From positions 1 to 32,185 of the forward strand of contig NZ_JAMFLH010000018.1 of the NCBI RefSeq assembly GCF_023501975.1: DNA of 32,185 nucleotides, in the 5' to 3' direction. The translations under genes and the position numbers were made by a program. Origin of the DNA: Altererythrobacter sp. KTW20L (GTDB lineage Bacteria; Pseudomonadota; Alphaproteobacteria; Sphingomonadales; Sphingomonadaceae). Shown in pieces: positions 23,298-31,735 of this stretch (positions are counted from its first letter, which is position 1; each line of letters begins with the position of its first letter). The notes beneath the pieces were generated by a model, which ran no database searches, had not been told where the DNA came from, and saw nothing but the letters and a program-made list of their open reading frames with translations.

Positions 23298-23373
23298 ATT
23301 TTCTGCACGCCCCGATGGGCAGGGCCGAAACACTCATTCTGACTGTGAAAAAGATAATTTCAAGCCTTGCATT

Positions 23374-23475
23374 GTGCGCTGCAACGATTCACATTCCACC
23401 TCAAGGCCAGCGGTACTCGCGGTCTTCGCCCCCGGTGAAACGGCCCCGGTAAGACGGGTTAGGGTGTTGGCTTAA
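23374..23475 (+). CDS. Candidate 33-residue ORF
   Basis: The GTG-started frame ends FAPGETAPVRRVRVLA and stops seven bases before the strong Shine-Dalgarno of the next small ORF. There is no good ribosome site of its own. A second frame (23315-23452, 45 residues, from ATG) overlaps it. Neither can be preferred with confidence. Confidence 0.2.
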   Translation: MRCNDSHSTSRPAVLAVFAPGETAPVRRVRVLA

Positions 23476-23497
23476 TAGCGCGAAAGGAGGTGATCCG

Positions 23498-23557
23498 ATG
23501 TCTCATGGTTCAGCAAGGGGGTCGGTTAGTTTCCGCACGGAGCATTGTCGGGCATAA
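23498..23557 (+). CDS. Candidate 19-residue leader or small protein with an extreme Shine-Dalgarno
   Basis: ATG at 23498 is preceded by GAAAGGAGGTGATCC (23482-23496), which would pair over 15 bases with the standard bacterial 16S rRNA 3' end (GGATCACCTCCTTTC). The core AGGAGG sits seven bases before the ATG. The product is MSHGSARGSVSFRTEHCRA, rich in Ser and Arg, with no signal peptide. A strong hairpin follows 50 bases after the stop, so this may be a short independent transcript or a leader. It carries only two Val and no Leu or Ile, so a classical ilv leader role is unlikely. Confidence 0.4.
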   Translation: MSHGSARGSVSFRTEHCRA

Positions 23558-23607
23558 TTGCCTGGCAGAGGCTTTCGTGAGCGGACCTTCCGGCCGCTGA
23601 CCATGCG

Positions 23608-23639
23608 AAAGGCGATCTCGCTCCGGCGGGGTCGCCTTT
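23608..23639 (+). terminator. Hairpin terminator between the small ORF and ilvE
   Basis: AAAGGCGATCTC (23608-23619) pairs with GGGGTCGCCTTT (23628-23639) over 12 positions, including G-T pairs, around an eight-base loop. CTCATTT follows. It ends the small ORF transcript and would insulate ilvE; attenuation cannot be excluded. Confidence 0.7.
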
Positions 23640-23806
23640 CTCATTTATGCGTTCCGCAGCACTGCGCCTTATGCCCCCCTTTCCCTCCTGCCCTTCCCGC
23701 GCTAGGCACTGACCAAACCGGTCTCAAACTTTACGATAATTTCATTTTCCTTTTGGCAATTGAAATTATATAACGCTGCCACTGCCGCATCAAGGAACAC
23801 CCGATC

Positions 23807-24922
23807 ATGGCGACCCTCGCCGACGCCCCCGCCCTCGAAATCGCCCGCCTGCCCCACCCTGCCCCGATGAAGGCCGACGTGCGTGAAACGGTGATTGCCG
23901 ATCCGGGGTTCGGGCGGGTGTTCACCGATCACATGGTGACGGTGGACTATGTCGAAGGCGAAGATGGCGTGGGGGGCTGGCACAATGCCGTGCTCGGCCC
24001 GCGCGGGCCCATCCCGCTCGATCCCGCCGCATCGGTGCTGCACTATGCGCAGGAGATTTTCGAGGGGCTGAAGGCCTATGCCCTCGCCGATGGGTCGATG
24101 GCGCTGTTCCGCCCCGACCAGAACGCCAAGCGTTTCAACGCTTCGGCCCGCCGCCTCGCCATGCCGGAAATTCCGGAAGAGCTGTTCATCGAGGCCTGCC
24201 GCCAACTGGTGCTGACCGATGCGGACTGGTTTCCCAAGGTCGAGGGCGGCTCGCTCTACATCCGGCCCTTCATGTTCGCGACCGAGGCCTTCCTCGGCGT
24301 GCGTCCGGCCAAGCAGTACAAGTTCGTCGTCATCCTCAGCCCGGCGGGCAACTACTTCAAGTCGGGCTCGCCTGCCGTGTCGGTGTGGGTCAGCGAATAT
24401 ACCCGCGCGGCACCCGGCGGCACCGGCGCGGCCAAGTGCGGCGGCAACTATGCCGCCAGCCTGGTCCCCACCGGCGAAGCATTTGCCCATGGGCATGACC
24501 AGGTGGTCTTCCTCGATGCCGAGGAACGGCGCTGGATCGAGGAGCTGGGCGGGATGAACCTGTTCTTCGTGTTCGACGACGGCACGCTGCTCACTCCGCC
24601 GCTGTCGGGCACGATCCTGCCCGGCATCACTCGCGACAGCCTGCTGACCCTGGCACGCGAGGAAGGCCTGACCGTGCGCGAGGAACGCTATGGCATCGAC
24701 CAGTGGGAGGAGGACGCGCGTTCGGGCCGCCTCTTGGAAACCTTCGCCTGCGGCACGGCGGCAGTCGTCACGCCCGTGGGCCGGGTGGCCGGGCGCGAGC
24801 ATGACTTCACCATCGGCACGGGCGGTCCCGGCCAGCTCACCGGCAAGCTGAAGCAGCGGCTGGTCGATATCCAGCGCGGCGCGGCGGAAGACCGCCACGG
24901 CTGGGTGATGAAGATCGCCTGA
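23807..24922 (+). CDS. ilvE: Branched-chain amino acid aminotransferase
   Basis: This 371-residue protein begins MATLADAPALEIARLPHPAP. It is a fold-type IV PLP aminotransferase: the PLP lysine is K210 in GAAKCGGNYAASL, and SLYIRPFMFATEAFLGV and LLETFACGTAAVVTPVG are typical of IlvE type II. It transfers the amino group between glutamate and leucine, isoleucine or valine. A DUF3817 gene starts 15 bases after its stop. leuB of the same pathway lies about 4 kb away on the other strand, so the pathway genes are not in one operon. Confidence 0.95.
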   Translation: MATLADAPALEIARLPHPAPMKADVRETVIADPGFGRVFTDHMVTVDYVEGEDGVGGWHNAVLGPRGPIPLDPAASVLHYAQEIFEGLKAYALADGSMALFRPDQNAKRFNASARRLAMPEIPEELFIEACRQLVLTDADWFPKVEGGSLYIRPFMFATEAFLGVRPAKQYKFVVILSPAGNYFKSGSPAVSVWVSEYTRAAPGGTGAAKCGGNYAASLVPTGEAFAHGHDQVVFLDAEERRWIEELGGMNLFFVFDDGTLLTPPLSGTILPGITRDSLLTLAREEGLTVREERYGIDQWEEDARSGRLLETFACGTAAVVTPVGRVAGREHDFTIGTGGPGQLTGKLKQRLVDIQRGAAEDRHGWVMKIA

Positions 24923-24937
24923 TGCCGACTTCAAGGC

Positions 24938-25231
24938 TTGGGCCTGTTCCGCGCCATTGCGCTGGTCGAAGGCGTGACCACGATCGCGCTGTTCCTTGTT
25001 GCCATGCCGCTCAAGTACTGGGCGGGCAATCCAGTGCTCGTGCCGCCGGTCGGCATGGCGCACGGGGTGGCATGGGTTGGCTATGTCGTGGCGATGGCCG
25101 TGTGTCTGCCGGGCAGGGGCTTTTCGCTGTGGGAATGGGTGCGCACTTTCGTGGCGGCGCTGTTCCCCTTCGGCACTTTCCTCAACGACGGACTGGTGCG
25201 GCGCAAGATGGCGGCGCGGGTTACCGCCTGA
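24938..25231 (+). CDS. DUF3817 membrane protein
   Basis: This 97-residue protein starts with TTG at 24938, the only usable start after the in-frame ilvE stop at 24922. It begins LFRAIALVEGVTTIALFLVAMPLKYWAGNP and continues VGMAHGVAWVGYVVAMAVC, the DUF3817 pattern. It has three hydrophobic segments, and LNDGLVRRKM closes it in the cytoplasm. Function unknown. It probably shares the ilvE transcript. Confidence 0.85.
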   Translation: MGLFRAIALVEGVTTIALFLVAMPLKYWAGNPVLVPPVGMAHGVAWVGYVVAMAVCLPGRGFSLWEWVRTFVAALFPFGTFLNDGLVRRKMAARVTA

Positions 25232-25234
25232 AGA

Positions 25235-25657
25235 TCAGCCTTCGAGGTCGTTCCAGCGCCATGCCTGCTGGCCGCGCCGCTGGCTGTCTCGCAGCATCGT
25301 TTCGCCCAGTGCCAGGGTTGCTTCGAGCGCTTCCCGATCGACCGGAGCGCCGGTCACCACCTGCCGCGCGGCACTGGACAGCAGGAACAGATTGCGCCGC
25401 GTCTCGCCCTCGTCAGCCACGCTGACGGCGACGCGCTGGCTGCCTGCGCTGAGCATATGCTCGCCCGCCGCGATGCCGGTGAAGCTGTAGGAGCCATCGG
25501 CGCCCGTTACCGCCTGCGCCGCGCCCAGTTCCAGCGTTACGCCCGCAGCCGGAGCGCCGCGCTGGTCATAGACCTTGCCCGAAACGTCACCGGCCATGGC
25601 GGGCAGGCTGATGGCCGTTGCGGCAAGGGCAGCGGCGAGGAAGGCGAAACGGCGCAT
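25235..25657 (-). CDS. Secreted protein with a carboxypeptidase-regulatory-like domain
   Basis: This 140-residue protein starts at ATG 25657 (MRRFAFLAAALAATAISL), with a signal peptide cut near AMAG. The mature N-terminus is a CarboxypepD_reg-like beta domain: GDVSGKVYDQRGAPAAGVTLEL, then GADGSYSFTGIAAGEHML. A helical tail (ALEATLALGETMLRDSQRR) follows. These domains act as binding modules on the outer surface or on TonB receptors; here it is alone. It converges with the DUF3817 gene three bases apart. Confidence 0.7.
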   Translation of the reverse strand: MRRFAFLAAALAATAISLPAMAGDVSGKVYDQRGAPAAGVTLELGAAQAVTGADGSYSFTGIAAGEHMLSAGSQRVAVSVADEGETRRNLFLLSSAARQVVTGAPVDREALEATLALGETMLRDSQRRGQQAWRWNDLEG

Positions 25658-25816
25658 GGGCAACTATCCGGTTGCGGGGGCGACTCGATGCCGCGCCTCG
25701 ATTGTCCGCCACAGCCGATCAATGTGACGGGAGTGTTACAACGGGCCGCGCCTTCTGCCCTCGCCTCCTGCGCCGGATCATGCTTTATCGCGCCTGTGAC
25801 GGATGATCGGGCAAGC

Positions 25817-26239
25817 ATGGAAGCGAGCGCAGGTGCGCGACTGGCGCTGCTGGGCGAGAGCTATCTGCGGCTTACCGGCCAGTCGCTTTGTACCGGCGAT
25901 GTGTGGGACGCGCCGCTCGCCGTAGTGGCCCACGGCACCCAAACGCCGCCTATGTTCTTCTTTGCCAACCGGCTGGCGCTCGATCTTTTCCGCATGACGC
26001 CAGCGCAATTCATCGGCCTGCCCAGCTACAAAAGCGCCGAACCCGCCCTGCGTGAGGAGCGTGCGGCGATGCTCGCAAGGCTGGAGGCGCACGACGTGGT
26101 GCACGGCTATAACGGCGTGCGCATTGCTGCCGATGGCACGCGGTTCCGGATCGAGGATGCAGTGATATGGAACCTCGTCGACGAGGCGGGCGTGCGGCTT
26201 GGACAGGCGGCGGCGTTTGGTACCTGGACTATGCTTTAA
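25817..26239 (+). CDS. MEKHLA domain protein
   Basis: This protein has 140 residues from ATG 25817, or 147 from GTG 25796. The MEKHLA pattern is visible: LLGESYLRLTGQSL, then PLAVVAHGTQTPPMFFFANRLALDLFRMTPAQFIGLPSYKSAEP, and RFRIEDAVIWNLVDEAGVRLGQAAAFGTW at the end. The domain is PAS-related and may sense light or redox, but no activity is proven. No HTH or kinase is fused. Its end overlaps by 11 bases the convergent gene behind it. Confidence 0.8.
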   Translation: MEASAGARLALLGESYLRLTGQSLCTGDVWDAPLAVVAHGTQTPPMFFFANRLALDLFRMTPAQFIGLPSYKSAEPALREERAAMLARLEAHDVVHGYNGVRIAADGTRFRIEDAVIWNLVDEAGVRLGQAAAFGTWTML

Positions 26240-27218
26240 GCCACACACCCTTTCCCGGCAGCCGCTCGCGGTCATGCGGAGTGGCAAGGTCCAGCTCCGG
26301 TCCCACGGCGACGATGCCGTGCTTGTCGGCCAGTTCGTAGTAACCGCGCCTGATCTGGTCGAACAGCACCGTGTCCGCCACCGGACTCGTCACGCCCTCC
26401 CACTGGTACAGTTCGCGCAGGTAATTGCGCAGGGCCGGATAGTCCTCGATTGCCCGCCGGTTGCATTTGAACGCGCCGTGATAACCCACGTCGAACCGCA
26501 CCAGCGTGGTGAAGGCGCGCCAGTCGGCCTCGGTCAGCCATTCGCCCGCCAGATAGCGGTGCGCGGCAAGGTGCGTTTCCATCTGGTCCAGCATGGCGAA
26601 AACGCCCGCCACCGCTTGGTCATAGGCGGCCTGGGTCTTGGCGAACCCGGCGCGATAGACGCCGTTGTTGAGCGCGGGGTATATCGCCTCGTTCCAGCGG
26701 TCGATACGGGGTCGCAGGGACTCGGGACAGAAGTCCTGCCTGTCGCCCGTGATTGCGTCGAAAGCAGAGTTGAGCATCCGGATGATATCGGCGCTTTCGT
26801 TGTTGACGATGCGGCCGGTCTGCTCGTCCCACAGCGTCGGCACGGTGACCTTGCCGGTCAGGTGCGGATCGTGCGCGGTGTAGAGCCGGTGGAGCGGGAA
26901 GCCGCCCTCCACCCGGTTGCCGAACTGGTCATGGGAAAAGACCCACCCCTCGCTCCGGATACCGGGCAGGGCCCAGCTGATCGCCACGACATCCTCCAGC
27001 CCCTTGAGCACGCGGTAAGCCGTGGTGCGGCTGGCCCAGGGGCAGACGGCGGCGACCCACAGGCGATAGCGGCCCGCCTCGGCGGGATAGTCCGCGCCGG
27101 GTTCGGGCGAAATCCAGTCGCGGAACCTGCTTTCGGTGCGGCGGAACTGTCCGTCCTCGCCCACTTCTTCCGCTGCGGGCGCGCTGTCGCGCCATTCGCC
27201 ATTGTAGAGTTGTGCCAC
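26229..27218 (-). CDS. Glutathionyl-hydroquinone reductase (Xi-class GST)
   Basis: This 329-residue protein starts with GTG 27218; AGGAG lies five bases before it. It shows the Xi-class pattern with the catalytic Cys in AVCPWASR (C59-P-W). It continues with VAISWALPGIRSEGWVFS and VTVPTLWDEQTGRIVNNESADIIRMLN, the YqjG/PcpF-like layout. These enzymes reduce glutathionyl-hydroquinones, releasing glutathione. Its start is 11 bases after the stop of the O-methyltransferase, so both are in one operon. An upstream open frame to 27356 overlaps the methyltransferase and is not used. Confidence 0.88.
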   Translation of the reverse strand: MAQLYNGEWRDSAPAAEEVGEDGQFRRTESRFRDWISPEPGADYPAEAGRYRLWVAAVCPWASRTTAYRVLKGLEDVVAISWALPGIRSEGWVFSHDQFGNRVEGGFPLHRLYTAHDPHLTGKVTVPTLWDEQTGRIVNNESADIIRMLNSAFDAITGDRQDFCPESLRPRIDRWNEAIYPALNNGVYRAGFAKTQAAYDQAVAGVFAMLDQMETHLAAHRYLAGEWLTEADWRAFTTLVRFDVGYHGAFKCNRRAIEDYPALRNYLRELYQWEGVTSPVADTVLFDQIRRGYYELADKHGIVAVGPELDLATPHDRERLPGKGVWLKA

Positions 27219-27229
27219 GCTTGCTCCTG

Positions 27230-28243
27230 TCAGGCCTTGACCACTTCGATCACGCTGTGACCGGCGGGATTGGGGGTGAAACGGTCGATGGCAAATCCGG
27301 TTGCAGCGAACAGCGCCTCGAAATCGGCCAGCTTGCGCTCGCGCCCCGTGTCCCACACCATCATGGCCACATCGGTACTGATGCTTTCATCGGGGCGCGG
27401 CTCGTCGCTCAAGACATGGTCGATCACCGCCAGCCGCGCGCCGGGGTTCATGACGCTGCGGATGTTACCGAGTATCTGTCGGCACTCGTCATCGTGCCAG
27501 TCATGCAGGATCTGCTTCAGGGTATAGAGATCGGCGGAAGGCACGCTTTCGAAGAAACTGCCGCCCACGATCTCCACCCGCTCGCCCAGCCCCGATGCTT
27601 CGACCTGGGGACGCGCGAGCGCGACCACCTCGGGCAGGTCGAACAGCACGCCCCTGGTGCCGGGATATTCGCGCAATATACCCAGCAGCAGTGCGCCCAT
27701 GCTGCCCCCGATATCGGCCACGGTTTCGAACGGCTGGAAGCGGTGTTCGGCAAAGATGAAGCGTTCGATCCGGCGGGTCATGAAGCTCATGAAATTGCCG
27801 AATGCCTCGGCCATGTCCGGATGCGCGTGGAAATGGGCGAAGACCGGCGCGCCGAACTGCAGCTCGAACGGCGTCACCCCCTGGCGCAGCCCCGGCAGCA
27901 GCTTGGTGGCCGCCGCAGTGGATACCTCGGTATTGGCAAAATAGCCCGCCGCCTCGGCCATCAGCGCAGTGCGCTTGGTCGCCACATAAGCCCCGCCAGC
28001 GTCCCGCTCGATCAGTTCATGGGCCAGCAGGAAATCAAGGATCCGCCCAAGCTGCGGCGCAGGCAAGGCGCCCGCCTTGGCCAGTTCCGCCAGCGTGGCC
28101 GGCCCCTCCAGCAGCCGCGCGGTAATCCCCGCCCGGTTGGCGAGGTTGATCGCCGCAGTGCCGAAAATGGCATTGTTGAGCCAGTTGAACACATCGTCGG
28201 CGCTGTCGAAGTTGCGCCCGATGGCGCGCGAATCTGTGGTCAA
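27230..28243 (-). CDS. SAM-dependent O-methyltransferase (COMT-like)
   Basis: This 337-residue protein is taken from TTG 28243, which has GGGAGACCGGGGC upstream; GTG 28267 is an alternative. It opens with a dimerisation helix domain (DSADDVFNWLNNAIFGTAAINLA). The SAM motif is VADIGGSMGALL (D177 and the following glycines), and the catalytic His is H247 in KQILHDWHDDEC, as in caffeic-acid and acetylserotonin methyltransferases. It should methylate a phenolic hydroxyl. The substrate is unknown, but it is cotranscribed with a hydroquinone-linked GST. Confidence 0.85.
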   Translation of the reverse strand: MTTDSRAIGRNFDSADDVFNWLNNAIFGTAAINLANRAGITARLLEGPATLAELAKAGALPAPQLGRILDFLLAHELIERDAGGAYVATKRTALMAEAAGYFANTEVSTAAATKLLPGLRQGVTPFELQFGAPVFAHFHAHPDMAEAFGNFMSFMTRRIERFIFAEHRFQPFETVADIGGSMGALLLGILREYPGTRGVLFDLPEVVALARPQVEASGLGERVEIVGGSFFESVPSADLYTLKQILHDWHDDECRQILGNIRSVMNPGARLAVIDHVLSDEPRPDESISTDVAMMVWDTGRERKLADFEALFAATGFAIDRFTPNPAGHSVIEVVKA

Positions 28244-28386
28244 GCCCCGGTCTCCCTCGGAGGCCACGCTATGCGCTGGCGGCGGCCAAGGCAAAGCCTC
28301 ATGGCCCCCAAGTATCGCTTGCTTGAGCCGCGCGGCGCGGCCACCCATCATGGCACCAGCACAACCACTTGCAGGAGCCAGCGCCC

Positions 28387-29259
28387 ATGTCCGATGTCTA
28401 CATGCCCCCCAGGGTCTGGACCAACGAGGCCGACAACGGCGGCCAGTTTTCCGCCATCAACCGCCCCACGGCAGGCGCGCGCGAGGACAAGGAGCTGCCC
28501 TTGGGCGAGCACCCCTTCCAGCTCTATTCGCTCGGCACGCCCAACGGCGTGAAAGTGACGGTGATGTTCGAGGAGCTGCTGGAAGCAGGCTTTTCGGAAG
28601 CAGAATACGACGCCTGGCAGATCAGGATCTTTGCAGGCGACCAGTTCTGGTCAGGCTTCGTCGATCTCAATCCCAATTCCAAGATCCCCGCCCTGCTCGA
28701 CCGCTCTGGCCCCGAGGCCTTCCGCGTGTTCGAAAGCGGCGCGATCCTGCTGCACCTGGCGGAAAAATTCGACTACCTCCTGCCAAAGACCAATCCCGCT
28801 CGCGCCGAATGCCTTAGCTGGCTGATGTGGCAGATGGGCAGCGCGCCCTTCATCGGCGGCGGGTTCGGGCACTTCTATGTCTATGCCCCTGAACGTTACG
28901 AATACCCGATCAACCGCTATGCGATGGAAACCAAGCGCCTGTTCGACGTGGCCGACCGGCAGCTGGCGAAAACAGAATACTTGGCGTGCGCGGACTACAC
29001 AGTGGCCGACATCGCCGCCTATACCTGGCTCGGCAACCTGTTCCACGGCGCCTACAACCGTTGCGACGTGTTCCTGTCACTGGATGAATACGAAAACGTC
29101 GCCCGCTGGGTCCGTGCGATAGACCGGCGCCCGGCGGCGATCCGCGGCCGACTGGTCAATACCCAGGCCATGCCGGAACGCCACTCGGCGGCCGATTTCG
29201 ACAAGGTGGAAGACCGCAGCCTGTTCGATCCGGTGCGGACGCGGCCGGACGCGCTGTAA
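28387..29259 (+). CDS. GST, YghU/YfcG-like disulfide-bond oxidoreductase
   Basis: This 290-residue protein starts at ATG 28387, with AGGAG nine bases upstream. It begins SDVYMPPRVWTNEADNGGQFSAINRPTAGA, the YghU N-terminal signature. The thioredoxin-like domain follows (PFQLYSLGTPNGVKVTVMFEELLEAG, SKIPALLDRSG, FESGAILLHLAEKF). The C-terminal helical GST domain shows ADYTVADIAAYTWLGNL. It lacks the catalytic Cys and uses backbone amides, as in YfcG/YghU, to reduce disulfides with glutathione. It is divergent from the O-methyltransferase across 143 bases, so one shared promoter region may serve both sides. Confidence 0.9.
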   Translation: MSDVYMPPRVWTNEADNGGQFSAINRPTAGAREDKELPLGEHPFQLYSLGTPNGVKVTVMFEELLEAGFSEAEYDAWQIRIFAGDQFWSGFVDLNPNSKIPALLDRSGPEAFRVFESGAILLHLAEKFDYLLPKTNPARAECLSWLMWQMGSAPFIGGGFGHFYVYAPERYEYPINRYAMETKRLFDVADRQLAKTEYLACADYTVADIAAYTWLGNLFHGAYNRCDVFLSLDEYENVARWVRAIDRRPAAIRGRLVNTQAMPERHSAADFDKVEDRSLFDPVRTRPDAL

Positions 29260-29261
29260 TT

Positions 29262-29362
29262 CCTCCCCGATACGGGGAGGGGCACCATCCGCAGGATGGT
29301 GGAGGGGCGCGCCCGGCCTGCCCCTCCACCACTACGTGGTCCCCCTCCCCATTCTGGGGAGG
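29262..29362. repeat. Composite palindromic repeat between convergent genes
   Basis: Five perfect stems lie in 101 bases: CCTCCCCG/CGGGGAGG (29262-29280), CACCATCC/GGATGGTG (29283-29301), GGTGGAGGGGC/GCCCCTCCACC (29298-29330), ACCAC/GTGGT (29328-29340) and CCTCCCC/GGGGAGG (29344-29362). The second and third are mutually exclusive. This is an interspersed palindromic element, probably also ending both transcripts. Confidence 0.85.
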
Positions 29363-29368
29363 ATCACA

Positions 29369-31603
29369 TCAATACCGGACCGTCGCCTCGACCCCGTAAA
29401 CCCGTGGCCGCGCCTTGAACACGAAGCCGCCGGGCGAGAATTCGGCGTTGTATTCCTCGTTGAACAGGTTGGTGGCAAAGGCGTGGAGGCCCCAGCTTTC
29501 CCCTTCCACGCCGACCCGCGCGTTCACCAGCTCGATCGGATCGCGCACCGTGGTGTTGGGCACGTCCCACCAGGTCTTGCCGGTGCGGCGATAGTCAACC
29601 CGCAGCAGGGCATCCAGATCGTTGCTGATCGCCGGGTTGTACTGCAGCCCGAGGTTGATGGTGGACCGGCTGATCAGCGGCGCCTCGTCGCCGATGGCGG
29701 CCGCGTCGGGGAATTCCTTGATGTCGCTGTAGGTCAGGCCATAGGCGGCGGTCAGCGCCAGGTCGCGGCTGGGGCGCAGCATGGCTTCGAATTCCGCGCC
29801 CTGGATTTCCGTCTTGGGCACGTTGCCGAGGTTCTGGGTGGAGTTCGCCGCCAGGAACACAAAGAAATAGCTGTTCTTCGAAATCGTGCGATAGGCCGCC
29901 GTGTTGAAGCTCAGCATGTTGTCGAGCAACTGGAGTTTGGCCCCCACTTCGAAGGTGTCGGCGGTTTCGGCCTCGTAGATGTCGTTCACGCCGACAATCC
30001 CGTTGCCCGCCGCAATCGCGCCAACCCCGGTCTGGTTGAACCCGCCCGACCGGAAACCGCGCGAATAGCCGCCGTACAGCGTCACCTCCCTGCTGGGCGT
30101 AAAGGTCAGCGTGACCTTGGGCTGCCAGTCGCTGAAACTCTCGGTCCGCAACTCGCCGCTGACCGCCGGCGGGAATCCGGGCACGTTGGGCAGGAAGCCC
30201 GGCGGCGTCAGCGTGGTGTTCTCACGGTGATCGTGGTCATAGCGCAGCGACACGTCAGCCCGGAACTGGTCAGAGAATTCGTACCCCAGGTTGCCGAACA
30301 GCGACCAGGCCACATTGTCCTGGCTGTCGGCCAGGAACGAGGTCTGGGGATTGAGCGGATTGGTGCTCGGCACGCGATAGACCGGGAACACGCCCGCGCC
30401 CGTATCCAGCATGTTGCCGGTCGAGATATAGCGTTCGGTGGCGATGAAATAGCCGCCGAACATCCAGAACAGCGGCTGGTTGTCGGGCGATTGCACCCGC
30501 AATTCCTGGCTGAACGCCTCGACATCGAGGAACTGGCTCTGGTTCAGGTCGAACCCCAGCCCCAGCCCGAAACCGAACGGCGAATCCGCAGGACGGAAGA
30601 AGAAGCTTTCCTCGATCGGGCGGAAATCGAAGGCATCGCCGGTGAGGATCTCCTCCAGCCAGTCATAGCTGGTGACAGAGGTAACGGTGAAATTGTCATT
30701 GGTGAAGGCGATCCGCGCCGACACATTGTAAATGTCGCGATCGTTCTGCCCGGCATTGTTGACCCGCACCGGCAGGCTGGTGTCGTTCACATCGGTGACG
30801 ATGTTGAAATAGAGCGCCTGGGTGCGCAGCTGGTCCATCGAAGCGCGCAGGTCGAGCTCGATATTGTCGTTGAGATCGAACAGCAGCCGCCCTCTCAGGC
30901 TCAGGTTCTCGACCGGGTCGGCATCCTCGTTGAGGAAGGTGTTGGGGATATAGCCATCGGTATCCTGCCACGATCCCGAAAGGCGGAAGCCGCCGTCCTC
31001 GCCCAGCGGACCGCTGATCCCGCCGCGCAGGAAATAGCCGAAACCGTTGTCCACGCCTGCGGTCATGCTGCCTTCCAGCGTGTCGCCCGGTTCCTTGGTG
31101 GTGACGATGATCGCCCCGCCGATGGCATTGCGGCCGTAGAGCGCGCCCTGCGGCCCTTTCAGCACCTCGATCTGTTCGATATCGAACAGTGCCTGGTTGA
31201 ACTGCGCCGGGTTCACCTGCTGCACCCCGTCCACCACCACGGCTACCGAAGGTTCGGAATTGCGCGCCTGGGTGATGCCACGGATGATGATGAAGGCGTT
31301 GCCCGCGTTCTGGGTTTCGACCAGATTCACGTTGGGCGTCAGGTTGACGAAATCGGCCGGCCGGATGATCCGCGCATCCTCGATCGCCTGCGATGTAAAG
31401 GCGGTGATGGCTGCGGGCGTATCCTGCAGGGCATCAGCGCGGCGCAGGCCGGTGACCACGATGGTATTGCCCGCGTCGCTGGCCTCCGCTTGGCTATCCT
31501 GTCCAAGCGCGGGAACCGACCAGGCCGATCCTGCAACAGCCCCAGCAACAGCCATTGCCAGCAACGATGATGCCGCGCGCAGCGGCCGAGCCTTCAATCC
31601 CAT
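29369..31603 (-). CDS. TonB-dependent outer membrane receptor
   Basis: This 744-residue protein begins with a signal peptide (MGLKARPLRAASSLLAMAVA, cut near ALGQ). A TonB-box-like NTIVVTG lies at about 46-52. The plug domain follows (RRADALQDTPAAITAFTSQAI, IRGITQARNSEPSVAVVVDG, IEQIEVLKGPQGALYGRNAIGGAI). The rest is the 22-strand barrel, ending in a C-terminal aromatic residue (VEATVRY). It imports a siderophore, glycan, cofactor or aromatic compound using TonB energy; the ligand is not visible. The start at 31603 has GGGGAGGATC directly upstream. No sigma/anti-sigma pair is near. Confidence 0.95.
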   Translation of the reverse strand: MGLKARPLRAASSLLAMAVAGAVAGSAWSVPALGQDSQAEASDAGNTIVVTGLRRADALQDTPAAITAFTSQAIEDARIIRPADFVNLTPNVNLVETQNAGNAFIIIRGITQARNSEPSVAVVVDGVQQVNPAQFNQALFDIEQIEVLKGPQGALYGRNAIGGAIIVTTKEPGDTLEGSMTAGVDNGFGYFLRGGISGPLGEDGGFRLSGSWQDTDGYIPNTFLNEDADPVENLSLRGRLLFDLNDNIELDLRASMDQLRTQALYFNIVTDVNDTSLPVRVNNAGQNDRDIYNVSARIAFTNDNFTVTSVTSYDWLEEILTGDAFDFRPIEESFFFRPADSPFGFGLGLGFDLNQSQFLDVEAFSQELRVQSPDNQPLFWMFGGYFIATERYISTGNMLDTGAGVFPVYRVPSTNPLNPQTSFLADSQDNVAWSLFGNLGYEFSDQFRADVSLRYDHDHRENTTLTPPGFLPNVPGFPPAVSGELRTESFSDWQPKVTLTFTPSREVTLYGGYSRGFRSGGFNQTGVGAIAAGNGIVGVNDIYEAETADTFEVGAKLQLLDNMLSFNTAAYRTISKNSYFFVFLAANSTQNLGNVPKTEIQGAEFEAMLRPSRDLALTAAYGLTYSDIKEFPDAAAIGDEAPLISRSTINLGLQYNPAISNDLDALLRVDYRRTGKTWWDVPNTTVRDPIELVNARVGVEGESWGLHAFATNLFNEEYNAEFSPGGFVFKARPRVYGVEATVRY

Positions 31604-31735
31604 CTGATCCTCCCCGGAACGATTGTTTTTATGCGCGCTTTATGCCGCATTGCGGACAGATATGCCACGCACAATCGGCCCTTCCCATCTGGGCCAAGGG
31701 CTCTATATGGGCGGCACCCTGCCCTGATGGGCCGC

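Larger units (their letters stand above)
23298..23806. other. 509-base gap with candidate small ORFs
   Basis: No gene longer than 60 codons is supported here. Two overlapping short frames (45 codons at 23315-23452, or 33 codons from GTG 23374 to 23475) have some coding appearance but weak starts. A 19-codon ORF with an exceptional Shine-Dalgarno follows at 23498, then a strong hairpin (23608-23639). From 23700 to 23806 the DNA is AT-rich and probably contains the ilvE promoter. Confidence 0.45.

Noticed and set aside
23482-23496. Possible 16S rRNA fragment (reverse complement of the 3' end)
   Set aside because: Only the 15 bases of the anti-Shine-Dalgarno complement match and no further rRNA sequence continues on either side; a ribosome-binding site before ATG 23498 explains it better.
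29336-31570. 744-codon open frame on the plus strand
   Set aside because: It is a mirror of the TonB receptor gene, whose plug and barrel motifs are plain. High GC keeps the antisense frame open.
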